In this document: in pieces, positions 23,138-36,179 of the stretch
Position numbering within the stretch: the first letter of the stretch is position 1
How the letters are laid out: every line of letters starts with the position of its first letter
Assembly: GCF_002078875.1 (NCBI RefSeq)
Contig: NC_034420.1
Location: 5,889,814-5,953,813, forward strand
Source of the DNA: Numida meleagris
Lineage: Eukaryota > Chordata > Aves > Galliformes > Numididae
Direction: 5' to 3'
Length of the DNA: 64,000 bases
Position numbers and translations under genes: made by a program
Notes under the pieces: model-generated
What the model was told of the DNA's origin: nothing
The model's input: only the letters and a program-made list of their open reading frames with translations
Databases searched by the model: none

Positions 23138-26100
23138 GGCAAGAGCAGCAAGTCAGAGACTTCTGACTTAGGCAGCAGCTTGCACCCAACAGGTTTTCAC
23201 ACCACTTCAATCTGTGAACTCTCAGCAATTTTCTAGTAAAGTTGTAAACTCAGTGCAGGTGTCTAACAATGGTCTTACTTCAACTGTCTGTTCCCTGGAG
23301 ATCAGAAACCACTGCTCCTGACTGTCAATTTGCACAGGTGTGAAGGGCTGCACAAAGCACCAAGAAGTTAGCAAGAACCAAAGATGTAAACCTAATCTCT
23401 GTTCATCTGCACCATGCAAAACACAAACAAAAGCGTGCTACAAACAGTAGTCAATACCCAAACTACAAACACGTCAAGCACACAAGGATTTTAGAATCTC
23501 CATGGTATTACAAGAACAGCTACAGTACAACTGACCCAGGTCTTACTGTGGACAGGCAAACAGATCTGCTGACTTCCTTTGTTTCCAGTGAAAGTTACTT
23601 CTCATTACCTCCAAAGACATCTTTTTAAAGAGTATACACAGAATCTTTGCTAGAAAAAAAACATACTAGTTAAAAAAATGTTTTAGACTTTTTTGGGAAT
23701 GGCCTAGAGTTGTTTTCTTTTGTGGCAAAAGAAGATAAGATGACAATCAGCCTAACCCTGCAGGAAAATTTCCATTTTACGTATTTATTTTTCAGTGTGT
23801 ACAGTACTGAACATGACCTCAGTTTATCAATAACAGGAGTATTAGGAATATCTTTTGGTTCAGGAGACATTTTGTATTCATCGTTTGTCAGAATAAAAAA
23901 TATTACCAAGCAATGAAATAACTCATTGGACTACAAAAAAAATTGTAGAAGTAGGAAAAAAATAGGTCTTTTTGCACAAACACTGATGGTAAAATCCTAA
24001 GAAAAGGTACTGCCAGAAGCTATTTTGCATCTCAATCAAAAGGCTGCGAGCTACAGGCTTGAATTTCAATTGCAGATGGTAAGATGCCATACTATTAATA
24101 TGATTCTATTTGTGTACTCTAATCAAAGCATGAGAGAACAGGAAAAACAAATATAACATACTGGGTGTCTTCAGTTTCCACCTATGATGCACTGATGAGA
24201 CCGTTAACAGATCAGCACCAAATTCATGTTTCATTTTCCTTGCTTTTGTAACAGTTCCCTTCTTTCTCAATACCATCATGAGTCAGAGGCAAGCGTGATG
24301 TCCGAGGTGCTCCCCAAACCTGCCAGGAATGCATTTTCCTCCCACTGGAATGCTCCAGATGATGTATCAGCTATCAGATTTTGTTGCCAAAGTTTCCCCA
24401 AGGGTGGATCACAAAATTTTCGGAGATGAAACCCTTTGTTATATGCCATTGATCTCATTTTTTACTACCTCGCTCCCCACCTCCCCACCATCCTTTGTGC
24501 AGAAAACACCTCCTGGAAGGACAATGTTTTATTCCCGATCACACTCTGATGTTTTCACTAGTTTTCTGTCTCTGCATCTCCTACAGACAAAAATCTTCAG
24601 AGCTTTCCTGCTCACCACATGTACCTGCCTAAAACTGCAGTACACAGTGCTGTGATCCTATTCTTTGTTACATTTTTTGTTTCACTGTAGTGACAGTGGT
24701 TTTCTGTCCATCTGAATTATTTAAAGCTACAGAGAATACAGTGACTGTTCTGTAAGGAACAGCGGTGCTTTGGTAAATAAAGAGAGGCATTAATACGACT
24801 AATAAGCAATCTGATACACTGTAATGCACAAGCATAGCTATCTTTCTTCCCTTTCTTAAGGAGCCAGTTGTTGGCATAATCAAGCTCAGGTTTTAGCAAC
24901 CCAGTTCTGGTACTCTGCTACATCACAACATCATGAGATAAACAGCAACCACATAATGCTGCAGCAAAAAGCAGACACGTTTCCAAACATAAAAAGGACA
25001 CATTTATGAATTCTGATCTTACATATAATTTACTTGTGTTTTCAACTAGGAATTTCCCTCAAGAACAGCAAAAACAAACAAAAAATAAATACGACAGATT
25101 TAAAATGATGGGAGTGGCAATTTGCTAAATTTCCTCAGTGCAGCATTGTATTCACAGGAATTGTCAGTCTATTGCTCCCACTTCTATTTTTCCCTACGAA
25201 TTCTATTGTTATGTGAAGTGATGGCACGTTCCCAACAGTCCTTTGCAGTGTGAGATATAGAGGTGCCAACTTGAGCCTGGAAAGGGAAGAAGGTTTGCTG
25301 AACCATCACTGAAAAAACCCCAACCATTTCCTGCTTCAGCTGCCCATAAACGCATTATCCCCTCAGCAGAGCTATTTCTTCAGCTCCAGCACCCTAGGAT
25401 CAAGCACAAAGACACTCAATGCTTTATACAAATTAATTTCATTCATTAGACGTTTCACAGACTGGCATTACAAATATTCATTCAGCATTTACCAGAGATG
25501 ATTTCAGTCTCCATAAGGAGCCAGCCATGACCAGTACTGTGCTCAGTATGGGACTGCTAATTCAGAACAATAACAGTGCGTGGGTAATGGTCTGTACCAC
25601 TGCACAGGCTGAATTTCATCCTTCTAATTACGTGACAGGTCATTTGGTACTGTTTTGCTCCCATTTTGGATGAGAATAATTGTATAAACTCACAGATCAA
25701 AACTGCATGTTTGAACACGCACATCAACAAAACCTTCCTTGTCTGAAGCTCCCAAACAGTGCACACAGCGAAACACGAGATAACGCCGACGACACTCCAG
25801 CATGAGCTCTTATGGAATTCCTTACACAACACTGTCCCAAATTCAGGCTGATCTTTCTATGTCTGACTTCATAGCTCGACTCAAAAATTGGTCCCTTCTT
25901 AGTGAATTAGTCAAAATTAGTTTTCAGTTTACAAACAGAGTTAAAACCAAGGAGCTAATTGGGCCGGGAGACGTACCACCCATTCCAAAACAGTATAGTT
26001 TTTACCGCTACAGAGTACTTATGTGCAGTGTGACAAGCATGTAGAATGTTAAATGAAACATGAATGAATAATTCTCCTTCCACACTTAATTAATTAATCA

Positions 26101-27008
26101 ATTTTCAAGCATATAAATAAATGTTAATAGCAAAGGTTTAATGCCAGTGCATAATAAATAAACTTAAATATCACTGGCATATATTTTGACACATCAAAGG
26201 AAAGAAAGGAAAAAGGAATTGCGAAAGTGAACAGTTTGAAAGAAAATGAAGTTTAGGTGACCTAATTAAAGGCTTTTCCTCAGCTACAAAGAGACATCAA
26301 AGTGCTGCTTCTGAAGTTCTTTTGCCAAACCAACAGCCTCAAATTAAAAGACTGCATTAATTTCCAGGAATGAGTCAGAGAAATACTCCTGTAAGAGCCT
26401 TCAGTCCCTCTGTGTTGCCACAGAAACAGAGCATTACGGCTAGTTTATAATCCAAGTGTTCCATTTATATATGAGAATTTATTTTTCATTTTCACCTTTT
26501 CATTTACTCATCTCGATATATAAGAAAGCCCCTCAGAAATTAATGATGCTTCTTCCATGACTGACAGCTGGAGTTTGGATGTTGAACAATGCCTGTTTTA
26601 TATTGTTCTTTCTTAATGGCTTTCTGACACAAGAGAAAGCAGCAGTCTGCCGTGCATTTGCAATGCAGAAAGGCTGCACCGGTGAGTCACTGGTGGAGCT
26701 GGGCTCAGGTCCCCAGCACACAAAGCCTGAACGGAGCTCGAGGCAGCAACACGCTGGAGGGCAGCCACAAGGGAAGAAATGCACCTGGTGCAAGAAACAC
26801 CTTTCTGGCAAGCCCAGGAACGTTTAGCGCGCACCCTGGGGTACCACCGAGGTTCGGTGCGTGGGGGTTCCAGTATGGAGCTGCTCACAATGTGAGTTCC
26901 TGTTCAATTGTCAAGTTACACCAACTGAAACCCTGAACTGCTGCCGTAGTGCAAGGAAAGCACTGCTAGAGCAGAGATGTATGAGTACGCCTTTCTGTTC
27001 CCACTTAC
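23138..27008. other. Gene-free stretch
   Basis: Unique DNA with the 26086-26180 motif cluster. The last few hundred bases (from about 26650) are richer in GC and have open frames on both strands, including a possible donor (CACCG|GTGAGT) at 26681-26682. Confidence 0.55.
26086..26180. promoter_or_regulatory. Homeodomain-motif cluster with 9-bp inverted repeat
   Basis: TTAATTAATTAATCAATT at 26086-26103 stacks several TAATTA/TAAT homeodomain sites. It is followed by the perfect inverted repeat ATGCCAGTG (26141-26149) and CACTGGCAT (26172-26180) around an A/T-only-like spacer. TGCCA/TGGCA half-sites resemble nuclear factor I half-sites. This is consistent with an enhancer element but unproven. 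Confidence 0.2.
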
Positions 27009-27171
27009 AGTGACCAGCTGCTTATTAATCATCTCCTGCACGCAGCTTGATGAGCAAACGCTATGCGTGGGGACCGGCACAGCCAAATCTTCGGGCGCTG
27101 CCGTGGGAGGGAGGCTAAGCCCCTGACTGCACGGAGCACCCGTACCCACACCTCTGTTCTCCACTGGACTT
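27009..27171 (-). CDS. Candidate exon in a GC-richer patch (unidentified)
   Basis: On the minus strand an acceptor (GTGCCTTCGCTGTCAG) precedes 27171 and GGTCACT|GTAAGT follows 27009. After one base, 54 codons are open: SPVENRGVGTGAPCSQGLSL, then a proline-rich PPTAAPEDLAVPVPTHS and CVQEMINKQLVT. The open frame is listed from a GTG, so it has no ATG start of its own and would have to be internal. The 26650-27180 stretch is visibly richer in G, C and CpG than its flanks, which fits exon or promoter but also lengthens chance open frames. Confidence 0.18.
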
Positions 27172-27659
27172 CTGACAGCGAAGGCACTTTGACCACTGAC
27201 ACCTGCTGACCTTACTGGCTGTATGGTGACCCTGGTATAACCCAGCTCCCAGTGTAAACATTAAATTTAGGAGAGACGAGCTGGCACAAACTCCACCCGA
27301 ACTGTTCTTTTCATGGTAAAATTAGCATAAGGTTTTGTTCCACTCATCCTGTGTACATTTTGCTACAAATGACATCAGTTGTAGATTCTATAGAATTTCA
27401 ACACATACACTGTGCCCAAAGTACAATTTAATCAAGTTGAGTACTACCTCCTTTGAAACAGCTAGCAACAAGTCTCATTTCCAGGCCTTTTAATGAATAT
27501 TCTAAATTGAAGAAATGCATAAACATAAGGATAATTTACATTGCTAAAGTTAATCAGTTTTCTTATACATTTTCTGCATCTGCATGATTTTTCATCTGTA
27601 TTGCATAAACGTGTCTTCTCCTTGTTTTTCAATACGCATACATAAAGTGAAACACTCAT

Positions 27660-28860
27660 AGCGCCTTTTATTTTTACAAATTTCTCGAATCGTACCTGAC
27701 TCGAGATTTAAGAATTTAAGAATTCTTGTAAATGGCTTACAAGAAAAATTAGCAGGAAAAGGATGTAAAATAATTACCGATTCAAGGCAGCGTGTAACTT
27801 AGATGTGAACTTGCCCTTTTGCAACTCAGTTTTTCTATCACTAAAATGATAATAGAAAAATCTCTTTCAGGAGCTGGCATATCAGCACATGTCCAATACA
27901 GAGGACAACTCCATTAAAGAGAATGGTTTTGTACATACAAATGTTAGGTATGAAATTTGACAAGGATACTGCGGTCTTCACTGATTAGCATTTGCAAAGG
28001 TCCCCAAGAAGCAGGAATGAATGCTCTTGCCTATGAAACAAAACGTATATTTGTTTTTAATGTCATTTTACATTTGAAAGGTTCCTCAGTGCACCTTAAT
28101 TAGACTCTCATTAACCTTCAAATGTTTCTCCAGTTTATTCCAGCACAAAAGCAAGGACTTTCAAATTCTTCTGTGTCAGGGTCAAGAGAATTAAGCACCT
28201 AACAAAATAAGTTATGGTTGTTTTGTCAAAGGGCTGACCCTTCCTTGATTTTTTTAAGCTGCTATGTATCCAAGTTAATTTCAGCCAAGTCCACATCTAG
28301 TTTACACAGGTAGAACTAGGAGCAAAATAAACTTCACCTTTTAGCATGCAACATTTCATTATTTACAGAGCAACAAAAGAGGCTTAATAATATAATTTAG
28401 AAACTTGAGCGCACCGGTCAGTTGGAGGAACTTTTAGATCAGTGAAGCTGCTATTAAAGTGCCATCAAAGCATTTTTGACTCCGTAGAATTAATCATGAA
28501 ATCTGTTCCTGCCAGCTCACTTATCATATCCGAAATATTAATTTTGAGCAAAATTAAATTGGACACCTACCGACAGCAACATTTTGCCCTTCAGAACTCC
28601 CCTTCACATTGATTTATTAACGGCTGCCAGAACAGTGTACCAGAGCAATTTATTACTACTTTCTGGATGTTTCCCTGTGCTTACAAATAGTCCTCCAGAG
28701 TGAAAGGTGCTACCTGACAGCGTTCTGACAAAGGTGCATTTTTCGATTTGCATAACTTTCTTCCGATTTATAAGGATGTAAGGAAAGGAATTTCACTTTA
28801 TTATCAATAGGAATGGGTGATTCACATAAAAGAAATCAGAGCAGAGATCCTGTGTAGAGT
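27660..28860. promoter_or_regulatory. Possible conserved non-coding element cluster
   Basis: This interval has no exon-like signals but many homeodomain-type words (TAATTA at 27771 and 28097, several ATTAAT/TTAATT), few low-complexity runs and no recognisable repeat. That texture is common in deeply conserved vertebrate enhancers in gene deserts. I cannot test conservation, so this is a guess from base patterns only. Confidence 0.15.
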
Positions 28861-29532
28861 TGCTTTCAAATAAAGCAGAGCTAGCATTTTTATTAGTACT
28901 TGGTGTGATTTCAGATAGAGGAGTCAGCAATTTTTTTATTTCTCGGCATCATTTTCTTTGCATGCAATACAGCCCAAAGAGACTATACAGAGCATTTGGT
29001 AGAAGTGGGGCTGGAGGTGCAGTGTTAGCCCAAAGAGAGGGCTACATGTGCACGTGTCTTTTATGTGCCATGTTAGAAAAGCACATTTTTGGGGGGTAGA
29101 AAAAATTTGCCCTTAAACCTACCAAATTAAGGTAAGTTAAAGTGCAGCTACTAGAAGCCCTGGGATAGGCTCACATAAAAATATGACAGTTTGGCACACT
29201 AAGTTTTAGTTTGACACCATTCAAGGTATAGCTAATGGCAGGGAAATCTGAAGTCTCTGAGTTACTACATCAAGCGATCAGCCTGATCTGAACCCCAACA
29301 TTTAAGGCAGCTTCTCCAGTCTGAAGCATTTGGTGTCTGGAGCCAGATTCTTATTTGGGGGGGTTTAATTCCTTTTTACAGAATTATCCCATCCTTTCTG
29401 TTTCTTCCAGTTCTGTGGCCCCACAAAGAATAAGCAATCCCACTACTAGCTGGTACAGGTACTGCTTACTAACTTGCTGCCTGAGACAAAGACAATTCAT
29501 AAATACGGTGACTCCTGCCTGTTAATATTCCT

Positions 29533-29656
29533 GGCTCCAATCCAACTATTCAATCTAAGCTCTTATTTTTAAGCCTGAATAGTCCCATTAACTTCAATTG
29601 GGCTGCTTGTGTTCTTAAGTAAAACAGGTGTTTAAGCACTTTGCTGGATCAGAGCC
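29533..29656. mobile_element. Ancient palindromic TIR (MITE-like) repeat relic
   Basis: The ends are imperfect terminal inverted repeats: GGCTCCAATCCAAC at the left and GCTGGATCAGAGCC at the right, whose reverse complement is GGCTCTGATCCAGC (11 of 14 positions match). Between them sits an internal near-palindrome, AGTCCCATTAACTTCAATTG, and a right half containing TTTAAGCACTTTGCTGGATC. From memory this matches a widespread old sauropsid/amniote repeat family of non-autonomous DNA-transposon type, whose copies carry 'cccattgacttcaatggg' at the centre and 'gcactttgctggatc' at the end. I cannot give its Repbase name. No clear target-site duplication is visible. The divergence suggests an insertion far older than the CR1 copy. 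Confidence 0.6.
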
Positions 29657-30063
29657 TATGAATGCACATCTGCAATCTTCTTTGGCTCAGTTAAAGGTTC
29701 CTGCCTAATCATTATACATTTATCTAGGAATTCCTCTTGTTTATACTTGGATACACATTAAGCATTTGCAACAGGCTACTTGACACATTTAATAGCAATT
29801 GTGTTTATACTGAAAGACAAAACTATCTATGTATCAATACAAATTCTGTATGTATATGCTGAGAGAACACATGTAGCTGAAAGTGTACTAGGAACGGAGC
29901 ACACACAGTTGAACATTAGTGGAAGGGGAAGCTTTTGGTAACATACTGGAAAGCAGAACAAGTTAAACACGCAGAACCAATTAAGACTCTCCAGATCTTT
30001 TCAGGAAAAAATGGTATCAACTTAGATCAGCAAACAGTCTTTTGTAACATGAACATTCAAAGT

Positions 30064-30082
30064 AAAAAAAAAAAAAAAAAAA
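30064..30082 (+). repeat. A19 homopolymer
   Basis: The longest homopolymer in the window. The DNA upstream shows no recognisable retrocopy or SINE, so I treat it as simple slippage. Confidence 0.9.
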
Positions 30083-33000
30083 TTAATGCTGTCCAGTGAT
30101 TGTCAGCTCAAAAAAATCATTACCTACAAATTAACTCAGGCTTGCCTCGTCAATAGCTACACATGGAGAACTTGCTGTTGGCAGTTATTATTTCCATTGT
30201 AGTACGTAGTCAAAGCCAACATTTCCAACTTCATGTGAAATTTGAACTGTTCCTAGTTCTTACAGTCAAATTCTCCTGTCCACTGCCATCACACTCCCAT
30301 GCTGTGTACAGCACGCTATGCCATTTTATACTCTACACTGATACTTGTCATTATTGGGTAAAGCTCCCTCTTGGGAAAATTCTACATGTTTTGACAGTCT
30401 ACCAAGTGACAGAGTGCCAATTTTGTCATAGTTGTGTTGGCTCTCACAATATGAGACTTTGACTTTAAAACCAATCTCTTTAGCACTGTCCTCTGTCTCT
30501 CAAAGGATGAAAAAGACCCACATGAACATACATATACATACTCAAAGCAATGTGCAGATGCTAACTAAGGTCACAGTTTTCATTTTGACTACTGAGCCTC
30601 ATTCTCTTTCCAATATAAACAAGGTAGGAGCTCTAGTTTTCCGTACTGCTTACTCACAGGAACACTTGACATAAGCACTTCACTGCGTCAAGATGCCCAT
30701 TTTCAGTAAACGGGCTAACAGACCAGAACCAGCAACAAGTTTTTGGCCAGCTATTCCCCACCTTTTCTTATCATTCAGTGACAGCGCCTTAGTTGTTTCT
30801 CAACTAGTTGCAAGTGTATGAGAAGAATTAACTACTGGTACGCAGGGTAAGAAAACAACATAGAATTATTTACATAAGCTGCTTGTGAGGCCATGTATGT
30901 GGGCACTGGTTCTGCTTCCACCTCTGGGTATTTCCCCATCTGCTCCTGAATGTGGCAGATAGAAATCATGTCTCTAATAGAGAAAATGGCTAAGAAAATC
31001 ACCTCTTTTGATCTATTTATTTCTTTAAAAATGCTCCCAAGCCTAGTGGAGTATCTAGGTTTACTATGGAGCTTTCTTTTCCATGCTTCTAATTTGTCTT
31101 TCAGAAAGATTCTTTCCTATTAAAGATTTCCAGTTTGAGTTCTCTGAATGCTTTCTACTGTAATTGTATTGCCAGCAACAAGCCCGTTTTTGGAGACTTT
31201 AGCAAGATCAGCTACCTTCAGTCTTGCTCTTCTTCCAGGAAAGACAACGTGTCACAATGAAAGTAGAATGAAAATCAGCAGGGTGCAGAAATGCGAAAGG
31301 TTTAGAACATCACACTCTCCTCAAAATGAAGAATGACAAGAGCTCTGTCTAGTTTATCTCTCTATTAATGCCAGCTTTTGTACCACACAGTTTTTGTGCC
31401 ATGCTCAGTTTCAAAAGCTATTTATCCAACCTCCTCTCTCAAGTCTTTTCTATCATCTAGAATAGTTTACTTGTTATTTTGGTAAATACCTTTTTATTCA
31501 ATTTTATTTTTTGTTGTTTAATAGCACGCTTGTTATTCCTATGTATAGTTTGAGCAAGCTGCAAAGTTTTCTGAAATGAATTATCCTTCATTGTTCTCAG
31601 ATATTTATGACAACCATGTCTTATCATCATTTTGGCAAATTGCTTTTATTTATTCAGCTCTTAATCAACCTTTCTAGTTTTTCATCTGTCATTGCTGCTG
31701 ACCTTTTCTGACCTACCTTCACTTTTCTCAACTATTATAAACTTTTCATGTGGGCAATTAGAGATCAATATCACCAAAGCACTATTCGTAACTTAAGACT
31801 CAAAATATAGCAACGTAAGATGACCAAACCACGGTCCTTTTCAAAAATAGTTGAGTTTCTTTTTACTAGCCCTATGAGGTTGTTTTTTTTTTTCTAATAT
31901 CAGAAGCTAAAAACTCAATGAAACTTAAAACTGAGACTCACAAGATCAGGCAGAAGGGCTTTCAAGAAAGGAAAAAACATACTAATGACTGTGAATTTTG
32001 CATGCCAACTCCACGAATTCCAAGCAAATGTAGGAATCTAGCAGTCACTCTTATTTTATGCCTAATTTATTACATAATATCCCTATAATTATGACTTAAC
32101 AATCCCTTCCTCATTTTTCATACACATTCCACATTGTAAAATCATACCGGTTTCAATATGCCAGCTCATCTCCTTTGTGCTGAAGTACTGCTCTCTTATG
32201 CCATTAAATACTAGTTTTTCTGTTTATGTGCATTCTAGATTACTTTATTATTTTCTGTCATATTTCTAAGTGCAACGTATTTAAGTTACCATCCAACCGC
32301 AAAAGCATTCACAGCACTTCCAGAATGTAATGCAACCTGTGAATTTACACTACTGCTTACCTTGTCTTCTATTATTAAGGTTAATATAATAATATTAAGA
32401 TTAATAAAACCAAGCATAACAATAAACTCACAACTATCTCCCTTTAACTGAATGTATCCATTTACTGACCTTTTTGACAGATAATGCTCATAAGTAAGAT
32501 AATTTGAACTTTTTTTGTCACCGGGTAAGCTGTGTCACCCTAACAGATTAAATTATCCTACTGGATGTATCTGCAGAAAGAAAAAACATAAAAATAATGT
32601 ACTCTATTAATGATTGGTTTTGATACAGAACTCACAACTAACCATTGCAACTGATCTTCCTGTGTGTTTTATACAGACGTATATAATAACACTAGGGAAC
32701 CTATTCTTCCCTTAATAGATCCACAATACTTATTGCTCGCAAACACAACACTTACGAACACATACTACCTTAAAAGTTATTAGACGAATTCTACTGTGTT
32801 GACAATACACTAATTACAGCTGATGATCCTAAATGTACAACCATCACAAATGGAGAAAGAATGCAGTAACCACCTGATTACTGATCAGTTTTCACTGATC
32901 TGAAGGAAACTAAGGCGTGATGAAATGCTCCTATTTTGAAGAGAGGGTGCCCCCATCCCATGTTAAGAAAGAAGTATTCTATACTGCCTACTCCCTCTTT

Positions 33001-33755
33001 GCTTCCTTTCTTAAACTATTTTGTGCTTTGGTCTCTCATACATCCATCAAAATTAAAAAGAATCGTGCCAGGATCCGTCACTGAGACAGTCATCTCCCTC
33101 CTTCATTAGACCGAAGCAGCTCTTTGCCTCCATGCCCTGATGGACTCTGCCTCCTTCCACACCGATGGAAGAAAAAACTGCCTATCTTGTTTCAATCTTC
33201 TTTAAGGTACTGGCTTCAATTTACACACAGAGATGAATCTCACTCAGAACCCTACCCAACTCCCCCTAATTCTTACCTATTTATCTTTATTTTGCCTTTC
33301 TTAAAATAGAGAATTTTTACTAAAGAAATGTTTTTTCTGTGGGAGTTGAGCAGTGCAACAGTGACATCCAATGGCTGGCTGTGTCAGGCTCCAAAGGGCT
33401 TTCCTGACTTATGAGTGGCCTTCTGCCTTGGTAAAGGCAAGTGTTGATAAGATAATATTTTCTGCCTTCAGTGCATTTTCTTCATTTTACCTCCATAATA
33501 AAACTACTTAGACATGTTGCTCTGTGTTTCCAGTGCACTGGGAGCTGTCTTCAAATGCAGTCTTACACAAAGACTCACGGAGATCCCACTGCACTGCGCT
33601 AACAGAAGAGAATCACAGACAGCTAAGCAGGTGTTCTTTTTCACTCCTTATTTATGGGTGCGTGTGAGGCATTTGTTGTGGTGAGCACACCTCTCAGGTG
33701 TCTAATGCATTTCAGCAGCTCTCAGAAAGGCAACTAGGTGCTAGCAGAAACGCTG

Positions 33756-33768
33756 GTGTGTGTGTGTG
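33756..33768 (+). repeat. (GT)6 microsatellite
   Basis: Thirteen bases of alternating GT. Confidence 0.8.
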
Positions 33769-34104
33769 CAGCAGTACTCTGCATGTAAAGAGAGATGAAA
33801 AGTTATGACAAGTGTTGTAAACAGAATTGCTACTTAGTTTAAAGGGATCCATAATTCACATTCCTCAAATCAGAGATCATTCAGGTTTTGATGCTAAATG
33901 TGTAAAACAAATCTGAACTTTTCATTGGATGAAATCTGAACTCTAAATTTGAAAAGAGGAATAGGCTTCTGCAGTTATATGCCAGCACATTTTACTATGT
34001 AACCTTTATAGTGTACTTATTTAATGGTGTCTTTAAGAATTCTGATCCAATATTCTGCATTTTCTGACAACTATCCAATATGTTGTTTTGTTTTTTTTTT
34101 TCAG

Positions 34105-34199
34105 AACATTTACTTCACATATCCACATACAGCACTTCACAAACTATGCAGCAGTGTTAGAACCAAACAGCCAAAAGCCGCGTGCGTACTGAACCACAG
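34105..34199 (+). other. Exon-like block, 95 bp
   Basis: A strong acceptor (GTTTTG followed by eleven T and CAG) precedes 34105 and CCACAG|GTAGAG follows 34199. In phase 0 the block is open (NIYFTYPHTALHKLCSSVRT and on) right up to the donor, after which TAG would be the next codon. An open frame that ends at the splice site is suggestive. The peptide is unrecognised. Confidence 0.14.
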
Positions 34200-34227
34200 G
34201 TAGAGAGCTCAGATGCCACTAAGCTCT

Positions 34228-34255
34228 GTCAAAGCTCTAAGGTTGTCAAAGCTCT
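34228..34255 (+). repeat. 11-bp direct repeat
   Basis: GTCAAAGCTCT occurs at 34228 and again at 34245, a 17-base period with 1.6 copies. This is a small tandem duplication. Confidence 0.5.
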
Positions 34256-35169
34256 GTTTGAACATGACATATCACAATGCGTGGCACGTCCCAACACTGC
34301 TCCTCCCAGTTCATCCATTGCTTCCATAAACAATGGTGGTGGCCTCAAGTTTTGTTATTGTCTAATACTGTAGGCAGCTGATATGTTTTAAAGCCAATAA
34401 TCCTCTAACTGTGTGCTTTTTGAACCTAATGTTATTATATCTGTGGGGAAAAGTCACCAGACTCTTCCCACAGACCATTAAAAGGAGAGTAAGCCAAATG
34501 TAGCTATCTATTCTTACTCTACAGGCACATACTCCTTTCAAATTGGGGAAAAAAATGTGGGGAAGGGAGTTTGCCATTTTCCTTTTCCTTCCCCTTTTTG
34601 TGTTACTTGTCTACGTTATTCTGTTGTTTCCACTAATGAATCTTACTTTGCCCGAGTCTTATTGTCATTTTGTTGAATATATTCAAAGTGCCTCAAGCTG
34701 CTAAACAGCTGGCAAAATACACAAATGTTTAAGACTATAGGCTGAATACTAAATCATGATTTCCAGGAGAGAACAATGTGGTCCTTTCTGATTTAATGAC
34801 TTCCTTTGAACTGTATGTCATTTTTGCTTTCAAATTAAACTGAGTGGGGAAAACAGGTTGAGTATATTTTTATTAGAAGACACTCCAAATATTTAGACAG
34901 TTATTTGAATCATGTTTTGGCAAAATGATTACACTCGTCAGTCTGAAAACATACAATTTCCATATTTCCCTTACATTAAATCTCCTTAACAAAGAAGTAT
35001 TAAAATCTTAAATGCTATTTACTCTTCTTTTCCCCTCCCTCTCTGGCATGCATACTTTAAAAAAGCCCTAATAAAATATTTGGGATAAATTAAGAAACAT
35101 CTGAACTGCAGTCGCAATTCTACTATAGTCACAAGCTTGTCATTAGAATGCACGGCACAGTGTTAGTGC

Positions 35170-35183
35170 AGCTGTATACAGCT
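35170..35183. repeat. 14-bp perfect palindrome
   Basis: AGCTGTATACAGCT is self-complementary. It contains two AGCTG half-sites and sits in unique AT-rich DNA. A palindrome of this length is expected by chance a few times in a window this size. Confidence 0.4.
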
Positions 35184-36179
35184 TTTATTATTCAGACTGC
35201 TAAACGGATAAAACATATTTTAATTTAATGTAAACTGTGCAGCTAGAAATATGAGAGTATGAGGCTTTTTTATTTCCTCAGGAGAAGCCCAGATCCTTGA
35301 GCTCAATGATAACTTCTCCTGGCCAAGGGCCAATCCAGATTTATTGAAAGAGTCCCTGCGCTGCCTCTCCAGACACACATTTTGTAATACTTAAGGAAGC
35401 TGGTGGGAAAGACATGCTTTCAGCCTCTACCACCTCTTTTTATTAGCACGTACCTGTTAATATTTTCAGGACCTAATTCTGTATTCTATAGCTGGGATAC
35501 AGGCAGCAGCACTCCCAGCCTGGGAACTGGCTCTGATGCTGCTGCAGTCAGCTTACGCAGCTATGTGCTAGCGCTCAGGGGCACACGGTGCTGAGGTACA
35601 CAACAAAAATGGCCCCAAATCTGCAGCCTTACATACATGCTGCTCCTTTAATCATGTGCTGAGAAGTCTATGGCAGCTTAAACTCTCTCCTACAATGAGT
35701 ATTTTGTTGACTGACTAAATTCCAGTTGATAACTTCAGAAACAGGTTCTGGTAGTAACTTCACATCTCAAGCATTGGTCTGCGTTACTAGCTGCTAAACA
35801 TACATCGGCTGTATAACCATCTCTAATTTTTATTTTGAATTTCATTTACTGAGTGAAGAATAAAGCAGAAGAAATGCTTCAAAGCTCACACACAAACCGT
35901 TTGGAGGAGGTGACTGAAAAAGCACGGAGATCCACAGGAACACACTAGATAATGATACGGAAGTATATGCTGAGAGATGGGATGAAGGAGTTTGGCACTT
36001 AAATTTCTCTTTAAGGCAGCCTTGCAGTAGAAATGCAACAGAAGATAATGAGGGCTATAATGGACAGTAGAGCCCACGGACCAGATGAGCCATCGGTGTG
36101 AATAAGTGAACGATCTAGCCTTGAAAGAGAGCAAGTCCACTGCCAGATTTCAGCCCTCATAAGCTAAGCAACAAAGTAT

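Larger units (their letters stand above)
29657..34080. other. Gene-free AT-rich stretch
   Basis: Contains the A19 run and the (GT)6 repeat. Strongly AT-rich from about 31000 to 32850. No gene or transposon is recognised. Confidence 0.6.

Noticed and set aside
23710..23916. Open frame with a T-rich acceptor (ATTTATTTTTCAG) inside it
   Set aside because: No donor follows before the stop, and the minus strand is also open over the same bases.
30064..30082. A19 run considered as the tail of a retrocopy or SINE
   Set aside because: The DNA upstream shows no gene-like or SINE-like sequence and no flanking target duplication.
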